This document shows positions 1-9,668 of a stretch of DNA of 32,919 nt, one piece after another. The position numbers and the translations under genes were made by a program. The notes beneath the pieces are model-generated. The model saw only the letters and a list, made by a program, of their open reading frames with translations, did not search any database and was not told the DNA's origin. Location of the stretch: positions 439,641 to 472,559 of the forward strand of contig BFEA01000536.1 in the NCBI GenBank assembly GCA_003427395.1, read 5' to 3'. Every line of letters starts with the position of its first letter. Position 1 is the stretch's first letter. Source of the stretch: Chara braunii (taxonomy: Eukaryota; Streptophyta; Charophyceae; Charales; Characeae).

Positions 1-459
1 CTTAGATGACAAGACAAAGTCACTCGGTCACTCTGGCACAGTTATACTTTTCTTGTGGATTTGTGTATGGTGAAGATGACAGCACGCACACAGCGGCATC
101 GACGCGCGCTAGTCCCTGCAGGCACACTCGCGATCTATCGCTCGCTCGCGCGCTCACATCATCACACACACAGTTGGCGACAGCCTGACAAAACAATGCG
201 GCCCATGTTTTTTTGTGGAGACATGTATAGTGAACATGACAACATACACATCCAAGAGTAGCTCCCACTCATTCTGCAACTCTCTGTTCATTGTTTTCGC
301 AGGGCTGTGGATTTGATTTTAGCCCTTTTTTGGTTTTTTGGAACAGTGGTCTTGCTTTTGAATCTGGACGGTAATACCCTGTTCATCACTCATGCACATA
401 CAAACTACAGGTTGCGCACCTGTGCCCTCATGGTAAATCAATTGAGCTAGATCAACAGT
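1..459. other. Unassigned 5' flank with a weak direct repeat
   Basis: No gene was recognised. Short open frames overlap on both strands and none resembles a known protein. A degenerate direct repeat is visible: 53-90 and 213-250 both begin TTGTGGA and continue with a (G/A)TGTATRGTGAASATGACA-like core. The stretch 100-160 is rich in CGCTCG-type simple sequence. Confidence 0.4.
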
Positions 460-514
460 GTGACACAGTTATTGCGAATTCAAAATTCAAACCAAATTCG
501 AAAAATGAGAAACA

Positions 515-847
515 ATGCCGCTATTCGAAATCAGAGTGGCACACAAGAAGCATATATTCAACCTGCAGAACTTCAACCCGACTCAGCAATCACTCGACGC
601 CTTGTTCCCCACGCACAATCAATACGAAATTCTAGAAGAAAAACGAGAACTGTCTGAGTTCTTCACTGGGTGCTACAGGGCCAAACTGGACGAAGCAGTG
701 AATCAGGGAAACCACATAGCAAACAGCTTCTCTTGGCCCAAATCCTACACCAACATTGACAATCAAAAGTCGCGCAAAAGGCTCAAAGGGGGAAGAGGGA
801 GAGAACAAGGGATACCAACAGCAAGCACCCAAAGCAAAGGGACATAA
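515..847 (+). pseudogene. LINE ORF1 5' remnant (first open segment)
   Basis: An open stretch of 110 residues at the start of the LINE, ending in a basic KSRKRLKGGRGR patch near its C-terminus that could bind nucleic acid. The family cannot be named from sequence alone. It is assigned to ORF1 because it lies directly upstream of the longer ORF1-like frame and ahead of the endonuclease. The TAA at its end and a frame change separate it from the 873 segment. It could also be 5' UTR that is open by chance. Confidence 0.4.
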
Positions 848-872
848 AAAGAGAGATAAGAAATGCACTTAG

Positions 873-1529
873 GTGCAAGAGAAGATCTCGGCAGACAAAA
901 AAGAGGTCCTGAAGGCACAAATCATGGTCCTTAAGGACCAAAACAGGGAAACAGCAGACAGTGCAATCACCTTGCAAAAGTTGGCCGCAAGCCAGAACGC
1001 GGAAACGTTGACATCAGTCAAACTTGACGCCAAAGGAGGGTGCAAGAAAAGAGCAACAATTCCCTACAGATGGAACACAGAACACGGGGATTCGGAAGTA
1101 GCAGTCAATAAATCATGGACCCTCATTGCACTCGCTAAACCGAGCAAAAGAGCCCTGACAGTCAACATCTCAGATGATGCACCCATGCGCGCTCATATCC
1201 TGGGTTCATGGGAAGATTGGAGAAAAGAGTGGATAGACACATCAAGAGACCTGTTGATCAGTGTTCTCAGACCGTACATGGTCCAATACTCCATGAAAGC
1301 GGAGATCAGAGACTACCTCACATGGAAACCATGGAAGGTAGTCTAGGCAATTCCATACGGCCTTTTGGGTGGAGATATCCCAGCGGAACGAGCAGCGGTT
1401 GCGGCTTCGCTAGTAGAAGGACATGAAATTTTTGCAGACAAGCAGGAGCACCTAGCGCAGATGCTGGGAATGCATGCCCGGGTGGTCAGAATCCACAACT
1501 CCGAACCCTTCGGAGCAACCCCAAACTAG
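873..1529 (+). pseudogene. LINE ORF1-like remnant
   Basis: One frame runs from 873 to the TAG at 1527-1529, interrupted by a TAG at 1344-1346. The sense sequence continues smoothly across the first stop: ...WKPWKVV, stop, AIPYGLLGGDIPAERAA. This suggests one gene broken by point mutation. The N-terminal part is charged and helix-rich (about residues 1-50), as in ORF1 coiled-coil regions. No CCHC zinc knuckle is visible. Its position between the 5' end and the endonuclease supports ORF1; the exact ORF1 class is unresolved. Confidence 0.55.
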
Positions 1530-1665
1530 ATCAACAATACTAGGGGAGATAGGGTTTATTCCATAACAACCTTCCATGACATCACCGAACCACATAACTC
1601 GGACCACTCAACTAGGCAGAGTCAGGCACTTCACTCTTAGGCCAAGTGAGTCTGAGTTAACAGTG

Positions 1666-2458
1666 ATGTCATGGAATGTCAACGGACTAGCAACAGTCTT
1701 ATCTTACAACGAAAAATAGGACAATATGACCAATTATCTCAACTGGTTCTCAAGGAATCCACCGGACATAGTATGCATACAGGAAACACACCTAACAAAC
1801 TTAACAGAACATCAAGCAGTAATTAACAAAGTACAGGTTAAACTGAGACATGTAAAAATGAGTCAATGGTCACCATCCCCTAGGATCAGCTCAGCAGGTA
1901 CAACCGTCCTCTGGAACGAAAACTCAAGAGCAACCAATCAAATCAACATCATTCAAAGTCAAATAGATGCAGAAAATGGAAGATGGGTAAATATTATCTT
2001 CACATATAAGGAAGAAGTCTTTCAGTTAATAAATGCTTACGCACCCAATGACTCGTCTCAGAGAAGAGATTTTATACAACGCATCTCAGCAAGGTGTGAC
2101 ACACAAAAACACCTGCTACTAGCAGGAGATTGGAACAGTGTCAGAGCCATCTACCGACTAGATTTCCTCATCACAGACAGGCAGAGAAGAATTGCAGTTA
2201 AGTGAAGCTCGGGAAATGACCACACTCATGATGGAAAGACACCTAATAGAACCACTCAGAACAATCTACCCATAAATAAAAAGATTCACCTATAGAAAAA
2301 GAAACAGATCACAACACATAACAAGCTCAACAATAGATTGTTTTCTAGTATCTGAAAGTTCCGAAACCCTTAGAGGAGCAATTCATAGCGTAGGAATAGG
2401 CAAACTCCCTTATAATAACGGACTAGATCACAATCCAATCTGCATCAAGCTACTCTTC
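1666..2458 (+). pseudogene. LINE AP endonuclease domain, broken
   Basis: The frame starting at 1666 reads MSWNVNGLATV, the first strand motif of APE-type endonucleases. It continues with IVCIQETHL (the catalytic Glu motif), NGRWVNI, INAYAPND and LLLAGDWNSV (the Asp/Asn motif). After 2204 the frame shifts, and the C-terminal motifs appear as RFTYRKR, STIDCFLVS and GLDHNPICI, which resemble the S-x-I-D and D-H family motifs. In the LINE life cycle this domain nicks target DNA. Breaks are a TAG at 1717-1719, a frame change near 2203 and a TAA at 2273-2275. All key motifs can still be recognised, so the copy is not very old, but it cannot encode a full domain. Confidence 0.85.
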
Positions 2459-2900
2459 GACCCAGGAGCACAAAAAGGTCATAGCTTCTTCAAGATTAAT
2501 AACTCAATTTTAGACACTCTACAAATGAAAGAAGCAATAGTCATAGCATGCATAGACTCGGAAAAGGAAGGAGTTGACTTCCCGAGCACAGCCAACTTAT
2601 CCAAAGCAGCCTCCATAGCATCAAGAAAACTGACAGCCAAAAGAAACCAACGCATATAGGAGTTAGAAGCAGCAGTCCAGGTGGCAGAAAAGTTCCTCAT
2701 CAATAACCCAGACCAAATTTCATATGAAGACTCACTAGCTAAAGCAAAAGCAAAGCAAGGGGAATGGGACTAAGAGCAAGGATCAAAGAGTGGGAGTAAG
2801 GTGGAAAAATGACGAATTTTTTTTTCCAAAAAATAAAAGCAAGAGGAAGAAACTCTGCCATCTACCAACTGAGAGGAGAGAAAGGACTTACTCATTTCAG
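2459..2900 (+). pseudogene. LINE linker between endonuclease and reverse transcriptase, broken
   Basis: The frame that carries the endonuclease C-terminus continues with helix-rich sequence (FKINNSILDTLQMKEAI, SKAASIASRKLTAKRNQRI) typical of the linker in L1-clade elements. In-frame stops are a TAG at 2657-2659 and a TAA at 2771-2773. A run of T at about 2817-2825 adds another likely frame slip before the reverse-transcriptase frame that starts near 2912. Confidence 0.6.
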
Positions 2901-2911
2901 ATCCAAGGAAA

Positions 2912-3505
2912 ATGCTAGCAATAGCAGAATCCTTTTATAAAAACCTATACACCTCTAAAACAGAACATCCCATTCCGGGACAAGTGACACAAGCAAGAGA
3001 AAAAAATTGTAAACATTTGACCAAAACAATCCCCACAACACTAGCAGAAGAACTGGATGCACCCATTATAAATGACGAAATTAAAAGAGCCTGGGACTCA
3101 ATGAAATCTTGGAAGACTCCGGGACAAGACGGCCTGTCAATTTTTTTTTGGCAAAGATACTGGAAACTCTTAGGAGACGAGTACTGCAGGTTTATAAGAT
3201 CAACATGGGCTTCAGACGGTTTAGGGAATTATCTCAGTACGGGAATAGTCACCCTACTATACAAAAAAAAAGACCCCACTGATATTAAAAACTATCGACC
3301 TATCACGTTATTAACAGTAGCATAAAAAATCCTAGCCCAGCTTCTAGCAAACAGAATAAGTAAGATCACCAGAAACTGCTTCCACATAGACCAAACGGGC
3401 TTCATCCCGGACAGATTTATACTAGACAACGTAATGACACTAGTGAATCTGTAAGATATATTAAGGATAAGAAACTAAACGCATCAATCCTCTTTTTCGA
3501 CTTCG

Positions 3506-3508
<3 letters not shown>
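2912..3508 (+). pseudogene. LINE reverse transcriptase, N-terminal half (fingers)
   Basis: This part encodes the start of a RVT_1 domain: the SWKTPGQDGLS motif, then GIVTLLYKKKDPTDIKNYRP, ITLLTVA and KILAQLLANRI, then QTGFIPDRFILDN. It ends in SILFFDFE, the first half of catalytic motif A. The order and spacing match L1-clade LINE polymerases. In-frame stops are TAA at 3323-3325 and near 3452, and a frame change precedes the last motif. The coding sequence is then cut by a T48 tract at 3509. The rest of motif A is found about 1 kb downstream. Confidence 0.9.
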
Positions 3509-3557
<49 letters not shown>

Positions 3558-4540
3558 AGACGATGCTCGAATCTATTCGTGGGGAGCAACACGGCTGGGA
3601 ACCGGGCCCAGCGTCCCTTATCAGAATACAAAAAAGAGCTATCGGGGCCATTACCCGGCTTCGACTAAGAACAATTGAAAAAAAAGGAAAACTCAGAGAC
3701 ATTCAGAAAATGTGTGTCAACGAGCCTCCCAACCACGAATCAGATAGGTGAAACCTATTCAGTCCACCTGCGACCACCACCAGCATGGCTGTTTTCAGCA
3801 CGAATCGAAGCTCTTCCAGGCCTCATGCTCCCATCAGGCTAGGTTACAGAGTTGCACCACCTTGCTCCAGCACCGGCCAACATTGCTTCAGTTACGACCC
3901 CCGATGACCATTGAGACTGCCACCGCAAACAGCCCCCCAGATCTCTCTACCAGGCCTCATGCCCCCACTAAGCTAGGTCACAGAGTTGCGCCATCTGGCT
4001 CCGGCTCCGGCCAGCGTCGCTCCAACATTGGTCATCGAGGGCCACCGAATTTTCAACCACCCAACGCAGAATCAAAGATGACTTGCCAGATATCACCTAT
4101 TCCTACAACCTCCTCGAGAGGCGAACCAAATGGAATGATTGAAGAGAAAAAATTGCTGGACTGGAAGATTAGAGTTTTTCAAAAGAAAATCACCCCTCCC
4201 TCCCCCTACCCCCTCAGCCCTACACTGCCCTCGCCGAGGCGAGCGTCCCGCTCTCCCTCGGCCCCAATATAGGACCAACCCCCTCCACCCCTATCCCCGA
4301 GGAGACGTAGTTCCCTCCTAAAACATGCCCTCGCCACCCCTTGCCCGTTTCTGCCTCCACTGAGGACGATATTGAGCCCTCCCACCACCCCAGCCCCAGA
4401 AACAAGACAAACCCCCAACTCCGCTTCTACCCTCTTCGAGGCATTCACCCCCCTCCTTGTGAATCCCCTGCAGGATAGCGCTCCCTATCCACCCCACTCT
4501 CCCAATTCTACCCTTCTAAAATAGGTCAAACTAAGATTGT
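3509..4540 (-). mobile_element. 1-kb insertion inside the LINE reverse transcriptase
   Basis: The insertion begins with 48 T (3509-3556) and separates the two halves of reverse-transcriptase motif A. A leading T tract is what a poly(A)-tailed retroposon inserted on the minus strand would leave. Directly after the T tract is a hairpin repeat (stem GCTGGG 3594-3599, CCCAGC 3607-3612) that recurs near 22260 and 29880. Inside are a 134-bp-period tandem duplication (3816-3891 and 3950-4025) and a C-rich stretch (4195-4500). The right edge is inferred from where LINE coding resumes. A clean target duplication was not found, so a composite of several events is possible. Confidence 0.65.
3816..4025. 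repeat. Diverged tandem duplication, period 134
   Basis: Two roughly 75-bp copies both start CCAGGCCTCATGC, and both contain GCTAGGTYACAGAGTTGCRCCA followed by a GCTCC..C.CCGGCCA block. Copy 1 is 3816-3891 and copy 2 is 3950-4025. They lie inside the insertion that splits the LINE. Confidence 0.7.
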
Positions 4541-5486
4541 AATTGAAGAGACTTATGACCAGGTCAATTGGGATTTCCTCCAACAATGCATGGAAAGGAT
4601 GGGAGTAGTCCCGAACTTTAGAAACTGGGTTAGAATTTTGTACAATGATGCACACCGAGCAGTTCAAGTAAACGATCACATATCCGATCTCTACAAGATG
4701 TCTAGATCTGTAAGGCAAGGAGACCCATTAGCAGCCCCTATATTCCTGTTTATCATGGAGGCAATAGCATCCTTCCTTAGGAAAGACCCGTTCATACAAA
4801 GACTCGTAAGCCCGACAGGAGACCTCAACAGAACACACTACATACCGCCCACGATCATGTTTGCAGACGACTCGACTGTACTCATAAGAGCATCCAGCTC
4901 ATCCTTTGTGGCCCTCACTTGAGCAATGCACGCATATCAACTAGCTTCCGAAATACGAATCAACTGGCAAAAAACAGTAGGATGGTGTTTAACGGATGGA
5001 AGTATAGATCTCCCCCAAAACATCCCCGACGGTATGACTTGGTCAGACCCTAAGGACCCGTTGAGAGTTCTAGGGATCCAAATGACAAAACACGGAGCAG
5101 AAACAAAAATGGCTCCTAGTCTCCTAGCCAAGATGGCAAGTAAATTAAACACCTGGGGCAAAATACACACCTCACTATACGGAAGAGCACTAATATTGAA
5201 CTCATCCATTTTCGCCATAATGTGGTATGTAGCAGCCTTTTGGAATCCGGACCAGTCAACGCTGAGAAACCTAAAAAAGAAAGCCACAGCCTATCTGTGG
5301 ACAGGAGATGCATCCAGGCAACATTTCATAACCAAAGTAGCTTGGCAATATATCACTAGGAAAAAAGGGCAAGTAAGATTGGGAGTCCCGGACCGCACAA
5401 CCCAAATAAAAGCCCTACAGACCAAATGGATCCTTAAGCTCATCACTAGACCTAGCTTACCCTGGAGAGACTTAGTCCTATTATAA
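4541..5486 (+). pseudogene. LINE reverse transcriptase, C-terminal half (palm and thumb)
   Basis: Coding resumes with ETYDQVNWDFL, the second half of motif A. It is followed by RSVRQGDPLAAPIFLFIMEA (motif B) and IMFADDSTVLI (motif C, the FADD catalytic pair), then thumb-like sequence (KTVGWCLTDG, LGIQMT, GRALILNSSIFA). The palm residues needed for polymerase chemistry are still recognisable. A TGA at 4920-4922 lies at a position where Arg or Trp would be one transition away. Tandem TAA codons at 5484-5489 end the open frame, and LINE-like sequence continues in the same frame afterwards (RIQQLPVYN). This half does not function as a protein because it is separated from the fingers by the insertion. 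Confidence 0.9.
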
Positions 5487-5489
5487 TAA

Positions 5490-6662
5490 AGGATACAACA
5501 ACTACCAGTATATAACACCCCATCCAACATGGAAGGCTCCTTCTGGGTAATGAGCAAATCATGGTCAATGAAAGGAGGGAACCAGACCACAACGTACCCA
5601 AGAAATGAATCTCGGTTGAAGTTCTGGAAAGGGATCTTTCGAGACTGGAGAGAGATTTTCCCAGCTAAAGTCAGGAAACCAAACAACAAGGAGGAAATAC
5701 TACGACAGCCCGTATTCTGCAACCAATGGATAACAAAAGAAGACGGTAGCCCATTCACACTAACCTCAAAGGACACAAGGTGGGGAGTCTGACTAGAAAA
5801 AAGGAATATGGCAGATTAAACACATCTTGGACGACAACACGAAAGAATGGAAACAAGACAAACAACTCAGGCAACAGCTCAAGCACTGCCATAGGCTAAA
5901 CCAGAACCTACAGAAAATCATAGCAGCCATCCCACAGGAATGGATCCCAACACTAAAAAAAGACAAACAATGGAACACAGGAGACTGGGCCGTAATAGTA
6001 AACGAACCTCAACAGAAGCACGTACTAGCATATTGGGGCAGAGAAGAAAACAAACAAGACTGGTACATATTTACCATGCACGAAATAGAGGAGCAAGGTT
6101 CGGACCACAGCAAGATTAGTAAATACTCAACAGCACAAGTCTTTGTCCATGAGGATAATCTAAGAAAGATAAGAGTAATAGAAAACGAAGTCCTAACCAT
6201 CTACCTCCCCCAACCCCCCTTAGAAAACTTAAAGTAGACCCAGCAGAATGGGCATGGAATCTAAAGCAAGGAACATTAAGAATCAACACCAAATTCAACT
6301 TACTACAATACACAACCAGTCTAGGCTATAGATTGAGACGCCGCTCGACAAACCCATACCCAATAATAGGAGAACGATGGAAAAGACATCTAGAGGTAGA
6401 AATAGAACCAGCCGACCCAATACCATGGAACCAAATAGCATCCATTCACCCGCCCAAATTCCGAAGCCTTCAATGGTTAATCATTTATCTAGCAGTCCCC
6501 CTGAACAAATGGTTAAACGTCAGAAGGAAAAAAGAAGACAGAAACTCACTGGAAGAATTGTGTGCTAACTGCAACAACGACCAAATACAAAACCTATTCC
6601 ATTGTTTTCTCCTATGCACTAGAATAAAACCACTATGGCAGAAAGCAGCAAGTATATGAAAC
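5490..6662 (+). pseudogene. LINE C-terminal region with zf-RVT-like motif
   Basis: Open segments 5529-5792, 5827-6237 and 6333-6659 form one degraded reading of about 390 residues after the polymerase. The end has CANC...HCFLLC, the cysteine/histidine pattern of the zf-RVT domain found after reverse transcriptase in plant LINEs. Breaks are a TGA at 5790-5792, a frame slip near 5800-5820, a TAG near 6235 with a frame change, and a TGA at 6657-6659. Tryptophan-rich text such as DWAVIVNEP and WPIP-like repeats is seen between. No RNase H catalytic set (D-E-D-D) was recognised. Confidence 0.7.
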
Positions 6663-7112
6663 ATGGTAACAGGCACAACCCTCACAAGCAACAACACACT
6701 TCTACTCCTAGGATTTAATGGCCCGAAAGACTGGAGCCCATTAGAATTCACACTTTTTGGAATTCTTAGAAAAGCTGCACTATGGGCTATATGGAGGAAA
6801 AGATGTCAAGAAACTATAGAAAAGCAAAAAATGCACACTGAAGAAGCATGGGGACTACTACAACAACAAGTAGAAACGGAGTACTGGGTCCTATGGTGCA
6901 AAGTAAGAAGGAAGATGAAGGAAAGCGAAGACAAAGCCAAGGAGCACCAAAATAACTTCGAAGAGAATTTACTAGCCAAGGGCAAAATCGCTCTCATCCG
7001 GGGCTCAAGCCTAGTTTTCCGATTATGGGAGGAAACCCCACCAAATCAACATTCCCAAGACCACTCACTAAACAGTATCCCCGAATCTCTGGAAGCCAAC
7101 ATACACTCATAA
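6663..7112 (+). pseudogene. LINE extreme C-terminus
   Basis: A 149-residue open segment in frame with the zf-RVT-like part; only the TGA at 6657-6659 separates them. It encodes LLLLGF, then WAIWRKRCQ, then a long charged helix (VRRKMKESEDKAKEHQNNF). The pattern (hydrophobic stretch, then WxIWxxR, then helix) is common at the end of L1-clade ORF2 proteins of plants. It ends at TAA in what becomes the 3' UTR. Confidence 0.6.
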
Positions 7113-8129
7113 TAGTCTATTGGAGAACACACAACAGATACTACCCTCCAGACCCTAGACTAAACCAACTTGAGAACCCACGGCTAATAGAGACATCTAC
7201 ATGTCAAACAAGACATAAGACTCAGGACTAACATAGATCCAGGATAGCCAAGTCCCAAGGCAACAGCTAGAACAACTTGATACAGCTCAATACTAGAAAG
7301 AACAGACAAGAGATAATGAATATAACCAGTATTTAAGTTAGTAAGCAGCAAATAAACACGCATAGGAGCGGAGAGGAAGGCTAGACAGACCCCAAGGTCC
7401 CACCCAAGGCACGACACCAAGACAACAAGACGTAGAAACACACAGATTCCAAGCAACGGACCCGAACAACTAAACTAGCAACCAAGGAAATCAGACAGCT
7501 TAGAAATTGAGAGGAACAGGTAGGACAAGGTCCAAATTGACAAAATGGCAAACCAGACCGCTAGCCTTAGAACTGGAGTTACACTGGAACAGGCTAACTT
7601 AAGCAGGGGTGTAGGGTGGTACATCCCTCCTCTGCGAGGTAATCAATGCCGCCCCTTGGGCCTCCACACCGTAAGGGGGAGGAGCGTGAGTAAGTGCTAG
7701 AACAACACTTTACCCTTTAGACTAGAAACCGGGAAATCATGACAGCATTACAACCGAGGGTTTAGGGTTTAGGCGAAAACAAAGCAAGTAGGATTTTAGA
7801 TTTTTTAGAGATTTCAAGAGGCCCATATGTCTTTCAGAACGCTCTAGCATAACACACCAATCTGACAGCTTCACAGCTGAGAGGAGCAGAACTGGGGTGA
7901 GACGGAATGGCAACAGACAGGCAGTATTAGTACAGGCTAACTTAGGCAGGGGTGAGAGGGGGTACATCCTTCCTCAGAGAAGTAATCAATGCCGCCCACT
8001 CGGGCCTCCCAGCCAGAATGGGGAGGAGCGTGCGTGAGTCTCTCATGTATTCCATATTGAATTGCCGGGGGAATAGGAACCGGACTGTTGCTCCCCAGAA
8101 TGGTAGGAGCCAGAACCATGAGGTTCTGT
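7113..8129 (+). repeat. Presumed LINE 3' UTR with internal direct repeat
   Basis: Non-coding. Two diverged copies of one segment are present: about 7486-7710 and 7857-8050. Both contain ACAGGCTAACTTARGCAGG, GTACATCCYTCCTC and TAATCAATGCCGCC, and both then run into a GGGGAGGAGCGTG-like block. The second copy continues to GGAATAGGAACCGGACTG and ends at CTGTTTT just before a long T tract. That last part recurs at 27948-28165. Confidence 0.65.
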
Positions 8130-8155
8130 TTTTTTTTTTTTTTTTTTTTTTTTTT
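8130..8155. repeat. T homopolymer (about T26)
   Basis: A long T run abutting the end of the LINE-3'-UTR-like repeat. It may be the A tail of a minus-strand insertion or slippage growth of the terminal CTGTTTT of the repeat. Confidence 0.8.
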
Positions 8156-8376
8156 CAAAAGAGAAACAAATGCTGCTGAAAGCTTTTGCACATATTTTCC
8201 AAGAAGTGAAATACAGAAACAAAATTATCCCCGAGTGAGGGCACACTCACACTCCTGTCTTAACCCGAAAAAAACTTACGTACGTTTTATTCAACTTACC
8301 TCTGAAAAACGGTTCCCCGAAAATCACTGACGTCTTTTTAACAGAGCGTATGGTCGTACGGGCGAAATATAGCGTA

Positions 8377-8412
8377 CATACGTACGTTGTATTCGAATAC
8401 AACATATGTATG
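8377..8412. repeat. 36-nt palindrome with perfect 18-nt core
   Basis: The core at 8386-8403, GTTGTATTCGAATACAAC, is its own reverse complement. The pairing extends to 8377-8412 with two mismatches per arm. The same core occurs at 8904-8921. Confidence 0.9.
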
Positions 8413-8417
8413 CTTTA

Positions 8418-8685
8418 ATCAAAATTTTGGAAAATTTCAATTTTTGAAAGAAATCAGAGAATTTCCGAAAAGGGAAAACGTTTCGCAATATGTCAATACA
8501 AACAACTTTTGCCTAAAGGTCATGTTGAAATTCACAACCAATCAAAAATTTCAAATTTCAAATTTGGAAATTTTGATTTTTGAAAGAAATCAGAGAATTT
8601 CCGGAAAGAAAAAAACGTTTTACAATATTTCAACACGAAGTTACAAACAGCTCTTTGCCTAAAGGTCATGTTGAAATTCACAACC
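8418..8685. repeat. Diverged tandem duplication, about 123 and 145 bp
   Basis: Unit 1 (8418-8540) and unit 2 (8541-8685) share AAAGAAATCAGAGAATTTCC, then an A-rich AACGTTT block, and end in TGCCTAAAGGTCATGTTGAA plus ATTCACAACCA. No coding potential was recognised. Confidence 0.85.
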
Positions 8686-8690
8686 ATCCA

Positions 8691-8881
8691 GCGGCCTAGC
8701 TCAGTTGGTAAGGCACGCAAGTCGCATTCAGGAGGTCTTGGGTTCAATTCCGATTGGCCTCGCGTACCTTCCTGGGCAAGCTTGGCGCCCACCACCTAGA
8801 GATAGGTCATTGGTTCCCCCGAGTGGCATTGAGCAGAGACTGCAGATACTACAGGCTCCTGTAAAGTTGTGCCCTAAAAAA
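8691..8881 (+). mobile_element. tRNA-derived SINE
   Basis: The head at 8691-8760 resembles a tRNA. It has a Pol III A box (TAGCTCAGTTGG) and a B box-like GGTTCAATTCC at the expected distance. The acceptor and T stems pair poorly, so it is not a functional tRNA. An unrelated body of about 115 bp follows, ending in a short A run (CCCTAAAAAAA). No clear target duplication was seen. SINEs depend on LINE enzymes, and a LINE of a suitable kind lies just upstream. Confidence 0.75.
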
Positions 8882-8903
8882 ACTCCTTGTATAACGTACG
8901 TAC

Positions 8904-8950
8904 GTTGTATTCGAATACAACATACCCTGTACGCTGTATTCGTATACAAC
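8904..8950. repeat. Second palindrome pair
   Basis: The 8904-8921 segment repeats the perfect 18-nt palindrome found at 8386-8403. A variant with two substitutions follows at 8933-8950 (GCTGTATTCGTATACAAC). Both are set in ACGTACGT-rich sequence. Confidence 0.85.
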
Positions 8951-9140
8951 GTATCTACACTTTCTTCAAGTTTCCACAGAAACACTTTTTCAAAATGCAT
9001 CGGACTGCAAGTACGGCCAGACCTGGATGCATCTGACAGCAATCATGTCCATAATTAAACAGTCCATAAGTGTGAGTATGCTCTGAAACTCTGTGTATAC
9101 TACCAGACTAGTAGGCTAAGTTTCAAAAATAGTGCATTGC
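8951..9140. other. Unassigned; contains a dispersed-repeat fragment
   Basis: The segment around 9020-9090 (ACCTGGATGCATCTGAC, GCAATCATGTCC, then TGTGAGTATGC) resembles part of the 128-bp tandem unit at 17921-18172. No gene was recognised. Confidence 0.4.
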
Positions 9141-9312
9141 GGTAGTTTCACAGCAAAAAACATTGGCAGGGCCCAAGTTCCATTGCAAAAATATATCTTT
9201 GGTTGCAGCTGTAGAGTAGAGGTCCTGGTAGTTCCACACAAAAAAAGCAATTGTGTCCGGGGTCCCACTTTCCTTGCAAAAATAGATCTTTTGGACCCGT
9301 ACAACATTTCTG
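9141..9312. repeat. Diverged tandem duplication, period 86
   Basis: Two units start GGTAGTTYCACA at 9141 and 9227. Each contains a TTGCAAAAATAKATCTTT block. About 70 percent alike by eye. Confidence 0.75.
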
Positions 9313-9540
9313 CAGCCAGACTTCAAAAACGCGCTATTTCTGCAAGTACCCCCCAGAAGTTGGAGACTGGGACCTCATTATGGCGTCAAACGCATGTTGA
9401 TAGTGTTCCTGGCTCGGTGCCTTCACCGCCCAAGGGCCTGGTCAACCAGGCAAGAAAACAAAATGTCACCAGCTGTAAATTTGCAAGGCCTCGCGAATGC
9501 ACCAGTTTGTTTTTTATTCGTTTTTTCAGTTATCGCTACA

Positions 9541-9668
9541 CCACCCACGCGAGTTGCCATGGCAAGTAGACCAAGTAGGGACGAGGTTTTTTATTCTTTT
9601 TTTTAAGTTTGTCCTCGGAACCACCCACGGACATTTGCATGAGGACAAACCACAGTAGGGACGAGGTT
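9541..9668. repeat. Diverged tandem duplication, period 80
   Basis: Units 9541-9588 and 9621-9668 both start CCACCCACG and end AGTAGGGACGAGGTT. They are separated by T-rich sequence. Confidence 0.75.

Larger units (their letters stand above)
460..8129 (+). mobile_element. Degenerate L1-clade LINE (non-LTR retrotransposon)
   Basis: The plus strand carries, in order, an ORF1-like remnant, an AP-type endonuclease, a reverse transcriptase and a cysteine/histidine tail of the zf-RVT type. That is the layout of plant L1-clade LINEs. Every domain is broken by in-frame stops and frame changes, so this is a dead copy. A 1-kb insertion (3509-4540) splits the reverse transcriptase. The protein-like part ends near 7112. 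The 3' border is placed near 8129 because the 7857-8129 segment recurs alone at 27948-28165, as expected for a 5'-truncated copy, but this border is inferred. The 5' border is also approximate and no clean target duplication was found. Codon use is A-rich, unlike the DGD1 exons. Confidence 0.85.

Noticed and set aside
3748-4272. 174-residue plus-strand open frame
   Set aside because: It spans the tandem duplication and C-rich part of the insertion, has no domain and is His/Pro/Ser biased.
1344-5489. TAG and TAA codons read as Gln (alternative nuclear code as in some ulvophyte algae)
   Set aside because: The intact DGD1 exons contain no in-frame TAG or TAA, and the gene ends at TAA exactly where the family ends. 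The LINE also has TGA stops and frameshifts, so decay explains the stops.
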